From: Nymphaea colorata
Lineage: Eukaryota > Streptophyta > Magnoliopsida > Nymphaeales > Nymphaeaceae
Direction: 5' to 3'
Length of the DNA stretch: 29,825 nucleotides
Assembly (NCBI RefSeq): GCF_008831285.2
Contig: NW_022204686.1
Location: forward strand, 1-29,825
The notes under the pieces are model-generated. The model saw only the letters and a list, made by a program, of their open reading frames with translations, made no database searches and had not been told where the DNA came from. The position numbers and the translations under genes are program-made. Shown here piece after piece: positions 23,047 through 29,825 of the stretch. Every line of letters starts with the position of its first letter. The first letter of the stretch is position 1.

Positions 23047-24564
23047 AGCACATTCAATTAAATTACAAGTGAAACACATTAGGTTAACTATATGACACCA
23101 AATGAATCACTTGTTAAGGACATCCGTATTAAGAATCATTATAAATGTAACAACTAGTGAAACACATTAGGTAACCATAAGACACCAAATGAATCACTCG
23201 AATCTCATTCATTTCATACAAACTGTGATTTCGATCTACTAAATCATTTAATATAGATGTAACAACAAGTTAAACACATTCAATTAAGATGCATGATCAT
23301 ATGAATCATTAAATCTCACTTGTATTGGTACGAACGCGTGATTTCAATCCTTTAGATCGTTCACTATAGATGTAACAACAAATTCAACTCATCGACTAAT
23401 TACACGCATTCAAAGTAATGCATAGATCCATTTGTATCCATATGAACTTGCGATTTCAATCATTAAATCATTCATTATAGATGTAATAACAAGTGAAATA
23501 CACTAGATTAACTGTAAGGACCAACTTAATGACCTGACTCTCATTCATTTCCAAACGAACTTCTTATTCAAGCCACTAAGTCATTCTATACGTATGTAAC
23601 AAATGCTACGCACACTCAATTAAATATTGATCAAATATATGTAATAACAAGTGAAAATGAATCATTTAATCTCTCAATTAAATATGTGATCAAATATATG
23701 TAATAACAAGTGAACATATTAGGTTACTACAAGACACAAATGAATCACTCAAATCTCATTCATTTCCATACAAACCTATGATTCAATATACTAAATCATT
23801 TAATATAGACGTAACAACAAGTTAAGCACATTCAATTAAGTATGCGTGATCAAATGAATCACTTAAATCTCACTCGTATGAGACGAGTGATTAGTGTGCG
23901 TATGGATACAATGAATGAGATGTAACAACATGTTCAACTTATTGAACAAACTACAAGGATCAACTAAACTAATCCATAGGTCTCCTTTACATCCATATAA
24001 ACTTGTGAGTTTTTATCGTTTAAATCGTTGATCATAGATGTCATAACGAGTGAAACACATTAGGTTATTATAAGACACCAAATGAATCACTCAAATCTCA
24101 TTATTTTCACACAAACTTGTGATTTGAATTCACTTAATCTAGCAATATGGATGTAACAACAAGTTAAGCACATTCAATTAAGTATGTGTGATCATTTGAA
24201 TCACTTAAATCGCACTTGTATTGATACGAACTTGTGATTTCAATCATTTAGATCGTGCACTATAGTTGTAACAATAAATTCAACTCATCGGACTAACTAC
24301 ACGCGTTTGTATCCACATGAACATGTGATTTCAATCATTTAAATCATTCATTATATATGTATTCCAAACGAACTTCTGGTATCAAAGCCACTAGGTCATT
24401 CTATACGTAAGTAAGAAATGGTCACGCACATTCAATTAAATACAAGTGATCAATTATATGTAATAACAAGTGAAAATGAATCACTTAATCTCTCAATTAA
24501 ATATAAGTGATCAAATATATGTAATAACAATGAAACACATTAGGTTACTACAAGACACCAAATG

Positions 24565-24620
24565 AATCACTCCAATACATCATTTCACAATATTATTTAA
24601 TACGTAACAACAAGTTAGCA
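24565..24620 (+). other. Badly degraded A/B junction in unit 9
   Basis: Expected sequence from ATCACTCCAATATC to AGACGTAACAAC is reduced by about 30 bases to a string such as ATCATTTCACAATATTATTT. Clean satellite resumes at CGTAACAACAAGTTAGCAC. The pattern is of many small losses and not one clean deletion. Confidence 0.7.
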
Positions 24621-25932
24621 CATTCAATTACGTATGTGTGATAAATGAATCACTTAAATCCCACTCGTATTGATACGAACTTGTGATTTCAATTCCTTAC
24701 ATCGATCACCATAGATGTAAGAACTAGTTCAACTATTGAACTAACTACAAGGGATCAAACTAATGCTAGGTCTTTATATCCATACAAACTTGTAAGTTAA
24801 TCATTAAATCATTGATCAAAGATGTAATAACAAGTGAAACACAATAGGTTAACTACAAGACACCAATGAATCACTCGAATCTCATTCATTTCGCACAACT
24901 TGTGATTTCAATCTACTAAATCATTTATTATAGAGTAACAACAAGTTAAACACATTCAATTAAGTATGCATGATTATATGAATCACTTAAATCTCACTTG
25001 TATTCGTACGAACATGTATTTCAATCCTTTAGAACGTTCCTATAGATGTAACAACAAATTCAACTCATCGGACTAACTACACGTGTACAATATAGTGACT
25101 TCAACCATTTATCATATAACTTGTGATTTCAACCATTTAAATCATTCATTATAGATGTAATAACAAGTGAAATACATTAGATTAACTATAAGGACAATAT
25201 AGTGACTTGACTCTCATTCATTCCAAACGGACTTCTTTTTTCAAGCCACTAAGTCATTCTATACGTATGTAACAAATGGTTACGCACATTCAATTAAATA
25301 TAAGTTATCAAATGTATGTAAGAACAAGTAAAAATGAATCACATAATCTCTCGATTAAACATAAGTGATCAAATGTATGTAATAACAAGTGAAACACATT
25401 AAGTTACCTGTAAGACACCAAATGAATCACTCGAATCCCATTCATTTTCATATAAACTATGATTTGAATTTACTAAATCATTATATAAACGTAACAACAA
25501 GTTAAGTACATTCAATTAAATATGCGTGATCAATTGAATCACTTAAATCCCACTCGTATTGATGTGAACTTGTGCATCGATCACTATAGATGTAACAACA
25601 TGTTCAACTTATCGTACAAACTAGAAAGGATCAAACTAATGCATAGGTCTCCTTTATATCCATATAAACTTGTGAGTTTTAATTATTTAAATCATTGATC
25701 ATGGATGTAATAACATGTGAAACACGTTAGGTTAACTATAAGACACCAAATGAATCACTCGAATCACATTCATTTTCATACAAACTTGTGATTTCAGTTC
25801 ACTTAATCAAGCAACATGGATGTAACAATAAGTTAAGCACATTCAATTAAGTATGTGTGATCATTTGAATCACTTAAATCGCACTTGTATGATACGAACT
25901 TGTAATTTCAATCCTTTAGATCGTGCACTATA

Positions 25933-26110
25933 GTCGTACCAATACGAGTCAGATTAAGTGATTCATATGATCACGCATACTTTATTGAATGTACTGACTT
26001 ATTGTTATATCCATGTAAATGATTAGTAGATTGAAATCACAGGCTTGCATGAAAATGAATGAGATTTGAGTGATTCATTTGGTGCCCTATTGTTAACCTA
26101 ATTCACTTGT
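25933..26110 (-). repeat. Inverted B-A dimer, unit 9 (end degraded)
   Basis: Recognisable through CTAATTCACTTGT, after which the junction reads ATAACACATTAG and the B-like AGCACATTCAATTAAATTAC stretch is missing. Several single-base losses lie inside. Confidence 0.8.
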
Positions 26111-26230
26111 ATAACACATTAGTTAACTATACACCAAATGAATCACTTTAGGACATCCGTATAAAATCATTATAAATAACAACTAGAAACACATTAGTAA
26201 CCAAAGACACCAATGAACACTCGAATCTCA
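26105..26230 (+). other. Degraded post-inversion junction in unit 9
   Basis: The rearranged piece that is 94 bp in other units is shortened here, with the AGCACATTCAATTAAATTAC portion gone and further single-base losses (TAAATAACAACTAGAAAC, AAAGACACCAATGAACACTC). It could be real divergence, but the flanking sequence has the same consensus-type losses. Confidence 0.65.
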
Positions 26231-28269
26231 TTCATTCATACAAACTTGTGATTTCGATCTACTAAATCATTTAATATAATGTAACAACAAGTTAAACACA
26301 TTCAATTAAGCATGCATGATCATATGAATCATTTAAATCTCACTTGTATGGTACGAACGCGTGATTCAATCCTTTAGATCTTCACTATAGATGTAACAAC
26401 AAATTCAACTCATCGGACTAATTACACGCATTCAAAGTAATGCATAGATCCCATTTGTATCCATATGAACTTGCGATTTCAATCATTTAAATCATTCATT
26501 ATAGATGTAATAACAAGTGAAATACACTAGATTAACTGTAAGGACCAACTTAATGACCTGACTCTCATTCATTCCAAACGAACTTCTTATTCAAGCCACT
26601 AAGTCATTCTATACGTATGTAACAAATGCTACGCACACTCAATTAAATATATGATCAATATATGTAATAACAAGTGAAAATGAATCATTAATCTCTCAAT
26701 TAAATATATGTATCAAATATAAAACAAGTGAACATATAGGTTACCTACAAGACACCAAATGAATCACTCAAATCTCATTCATTCCATACAAACCTATGAT
26801 TTCAATATACTAAATCATTTAATATAGACGTAACAACAAGTTAAGCACATTCAATTAAGTATGCGTGATCAAATGAATCACTTAAATCTCACTCGTATGA
26901 GACGAGTGATTTAGTGTGCGTATGGATACAAATGAATGAGATGTAACAACATGTTCAACTTATTGAACAAACTACAAGGGATCAAACTAAACTAATCCAT
27001 AGTCTCCTTTACATCCATATAAACTTGTGAGTTTTTATCGTTTAAATCGTTGATCATAGATGTCATAACGAGTGAAACACATTAGGTTAATATAAGACAC
27101 AAATGAATCACTCAAATCTCATTTATTTCACACAAACTTTGATTTGAATTCACTTAATCTACAATATGGATGTAACAACAAGTTAAGCACATTCAATTAA
27201 GTATGTGTGATCATTTGAATCACTTAAATCGCACTTGTATTGATACGAACTTGTGATTTCAATCATTTAGATCGTGCACTATAGTTGTAACAATAAATTC
27301 AACTCATCGGACTAACTACACGCGTTTGTATCCACATAACATGTGATTTCAATCATTAAATCATTCATTATATATGTATTCCAAACGAACTTCTGGTATC
27401 AAAGCCACTAGGTCATTCTATACGTAAGTAAGAAATGGTCACGCACATTCAATTAAATACAAGTGATCAATTATATGTAATAACAGTGAAATGAATCACT
27501 TAATCTTCAATAAATATAAGTGATCAAATATATGTAATAACAAGTGAAACACATTAGGTTACTTACAAGACACCAATGAATCACTCCAATATCATTCATT
27601 TTCATACAAACCTATGATTAATCTACTAAATCATTTAATATAGACGTACAACAAGTTAAGCACATTCAATTACGTATGTGGATAAATGAATCACTTAATC
27701 CCACTCGTATTGATACAACTTGTGATTTCAATTCCTTACATCGATCACATAGATGTAAGAACTAGTTCAACTTATGAACTAACTACAAGGGATCAAACTA
27801 ATGCATAGGTCTCCTTTATATCCATACAACTTGTAAGTTTTAATCATTTAAATCATTGATCAAAGATGTAATAACAAGTGAAACACAATAGGTTAACTAC
27901 AAGACACCAATGAATCACTCGAATCTCATTCATTTCGCACAAACTTGTGATTTCAATCTACTAAATCATTTATTATAGACGTAACAACAAGTTAAACACA
28001 TTCAATAAGTATGCATGATAATGAATCACTAAATCTCACTGTATTCGTACGAACATGTGATTTCAATCCTTTAGAACGTCCCTATAGATGTAACACAATT
28101 CAACTCATCGGACTAACTACACGTGTACAAATAGTGACTTCAACCATTTGTATCCATATAAACTTGTGATTTCAACCATTTAAATCATTCATTATAGATG
28201 TAATAACAGTGAAATACATTAGATTAACTATAAGGGACCAATATAGTGACTGACTCTCATTCATTTCCA

Positions 28270-28860
28270 AACGGATCTTTTTTCAAGCCACTAAGTCATT
28301 CTATACGTATGTAACAAATGGTTACGCACATTCATTAATATAAGTTATCAATGTATGTAGAAAATAAAATGATCACATATCCTCGATTAAATATGATCAA
28401 TGTGTAATAAAAGTGAAACACATTAAGTTACCTGTAAGACACCAAATGAATCACTCGAATCCCATTCATTTCATATAAACCTATGATTGAATTTACTAAA
28501 TCATTTAATATAAGTAACAACAAGTTAATACATTCAATTAAATATGCTGATCATTGAATCACTAAATCCCACTCGTATTGATGTGACTTGTGCATCGATC
28601 ACTATAGATGTAACAACATGTTCAACTTATCGTACAACTAGAAAGGATCAAACTAATGCATAGGTCTCCTTTATTCATAAATTGTGAGTTTAATTATTAA
28701 ATCATTGCATCATGGATGTAATAACATTGAACACTTAGGTTAACTATAAGACACAAATGAATCACTCGAATCAATTCATTTTCATACAAATCTTGTTTGA
28801 TTATTCACTTAATCAGCAAATGGAGTAACAAGTAAGCAATTCAATTAGTATGTGTGATCA
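28270..28860 (+). other. Two degraded patches in unit 10
   Basis: At 28270-28410 the D-E-F stretch loses many single bases (TTCATTAATATAAG, then ATGTAGAAAATAAAATG). At 28660-28860 the C-A-B stretch does the same, with one local rearrangement (CAAATCTTGTTTGATTATTC). Sequence between the patches is only mildly affected. This is the same block III zone that is degraded in unit 8. Confidence 0.7.
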
Positions 28861-28930
28861 TTTGAATCACTTAAATCGCACTTGTATTGATACGACATTG
28901 TAATTTCAATCCTTTAGATCGTGCACTATA

Positions 28931-29099
28931 GTTACCAATACGAGTCAGATTTAAGTGATTCATATGATCACGCATACTTTATTGAATGTACTTGACTTTT
29001 GTATATCCATGTTAAAATTTGAGATTGAAATCACAGGCTTGCATAAAATGAATGAGATTGAGTGATTCAGTGCCTATTGTTAACCTAATTCACTTGTTA
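28931..29099 (-). repeat. Inverted B-A dimer, unit 10 (deletion-rich)
   Basis: About 169 bp, 15 bases short of the reference, with losses spread through it, for example GTTACCAATACG at the start and GATTCAGTGCC where the reference has GATTCATTTGGTGCC. Confidence 0.8.
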
Positions 29100-29529
29100 A
29101 GCACATTCAATTAAATTACAAGTGAAACACATTAGGTTAACTATATGACACCAAATGAATCACTTGTTAAGGACATCCGTATTAAGAATCATTATAAATG
29201 TAACAACTAGTGAAACACATTAGGTAAACCATAAGACACCAAATGAATCACTCGAATCTCATTCATTTTCATACAAACTTGTGATTTTCGATCTACTAAA
29301 TCATTTAATATAGATGTAAACAACAAGTTAAACACATTCAATTAAGCATGCATGATCATATGAATCATTTAATCTCACTGTATTGGTACGAACGCGTGAT
29401 TTCAATCCTTTAGATCGTTCATATAGATGTAACAACAAATTCAACTCATACTAATTACACGCATTCAAAGTATGCATAATCCATTTGTATCCATATGAAC
29501 TTGCGATTTCAATCATTTAAATCTTCATT

Positions 29530-29825
29530 ATAGATGTAATAACAAGTGAAATACACTAGATTAACTGTAAGGGACCAACTTAATGACCTGACTCTCATTC
29601 ATTTCCAAACGAACTTCTTATTTCAACCACTAAGTCATTCTATACGTATGTAACAAATGGCTACGCACACTCAATTAAATATTGATCAAATATATGTAAT
29701 AACAAGTGAAAATGAATCATTTAATCTCTCAATTAAATATATGTGATCAAATATATGTAATAACAAGTGAAACATATTAGGTTACCTACAAGACACCAAA
29801 TGAATCACTCAAATCTCATTCATCT
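29530..29825 (+). repeat. HOR unit 11, partial (cut by window end)
   Basis: D, E, F and most of the block I A monomer are present, ending in CTCATTCATCT. The last bases (CATCT for CATTT) may be an end artefact. Sequence quality improves again over this last stretch, with only small losses such as TTTCAACCACT for TTTCAAGCCACT. Confidence 0.88.

Larger units (their letters stand above)
20392..23476 (+). repeat. HOR unit 8 (3085 bp), second part deletion-rich
   Basis: Blocks start at 20392, 21285 and 22135. The first 2 kb match units 3-7 with only two lost bases that I can see (hairpin loop, and AAGGATC for AAGGGATC near 21717). From about 22,430 small deletions become frequent and most of the 71-base shortfall lies there. 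Confidence 0.9.
23477..26500 (+). repeat. HOR unit 9 (3024 bp), deletion-rich
   Basis: Blocks start at 23477, 24353 and 25151. It is about 132 bp shorter than the reference through scattered losses, worst at 24565-24620, 24760-24800 and 26105-26230. Intervals such as 24120-24520 and 25250-25440 are nearly clean. Monomer order and the inversion are unchanged, so the unit is structurally complete. Confidence 0.88.
26501..29529 (+). repeat. HOR unit 10 (3029 bp), deletion-rich
   Basis: Blocks start at 26501, 27370 and 28194. It is about 127 bp shorter than the reference. The worst patches are 28270-28410 and 28660-28860. Rare insertions also occur, such as GTGATTTTCG near 29282 and GATGTAAACAAC near 29314. 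The order of monomers is unchanged. Confidence 0.88.
1..29825 (+). repeat. Tandem satellite array with higher-order organisation, fills the window
   Basis: Every part of the window can be assigned to one family of tandem repeats, all in the same orientation apart from two small inverted pieces per unit. The phase marker ATAGATGTAATAACAAGTG followed by AAATACACTAG recurs at 2313, 4618, 7774, 10929, 14083, 17238, 20392, 23477, 26501 and 29530. Within each unit, basal monomers of about 115 bp belong to diverged classes, so the period that is nearly identical between copies is 3156 bp, not 115 bp. This is the definition of a higher-order repeat. No coding gene, tRNA, rRNA or transposon coding region was found on either strand. 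The family is not one I recognise. A eukaryotic heterochromatic satellite is the natural reading. Strand is arbitrary and simply means the orientation given. Confidence 0.96.

Noticed and set aside
1-29825. TATAAA-like and other promoter-like or terminator-like strings
   Set aside because: Such strings are expected at high frequency in AT-rich repeats and none is linked to a gene. The short hairpins lack the G+C stem and T-run of a bacterial terminator.

Overview
The whole 29.8-kb window is one tandem satellite array. I find no gene, RNA gene, transposon coding region or other single-copy sequence. It is AT-rich (one monomer counted by hand, 6019-6133, is 29.6% GC) and has no open frame longer than 67 codons. 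It is built of nested repeats, which fits nuclear heterochromatin of a eukaryote (centromeric, pericentromeric, interstitial or subtelomeric). A plant or invertebrate is plausible, but I do not recognise the family and the sequence alone does not fix the organism. No telomere-type tandem repeat is present.

There are three tiers. (1) Basal monomers of about 113-115 bp fall into diverged classes, which I name A, B, C, D and a split class E+F (51+61 bp). Most begin with a variant of ATAGATGTAAYAACAAGT, and A, B and C also share AAACTTGTGATTTCAAT near their 3' ends. (2) A-B-C trimers of about 345 bp join D-E-F to make three blocks of 894, 851 and 1411 bp. (3) The three blocks make a 3156-bp higher-order repeat (HOR) that runs head to tail across the window. 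Block III carries an inverted B-A dimer that faces a direct A-B dimer, giving a foldback with arms of about 185 bp. Block I carries a smaller inversion scar with an 8-bp hairpin.

Layout: units 1-2 (1-4617) are a short 2.3-kb form lacking 832 bp. Units 3-7 (4618-20391) are almost identical 3154-3156-bp units. Units 8-10 (20392-29529) are the same HOR, but from about 22,430 they are peppered with small deletions. Unit 11 (29530-29825) is cut by the window end.

Much of the variation between units looks technical. In unit 2, the bases missing at the short-form junction fall largely at sites where blocks I and II differ, which is what a consensus caller does when reads from two paralogous registers are piled together. 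The 2.3-kb units and the right-hand third should therefore be treated as possibly collapsed or unpolished assembly, while the HOR architecture itself is well supported by units 3-7.
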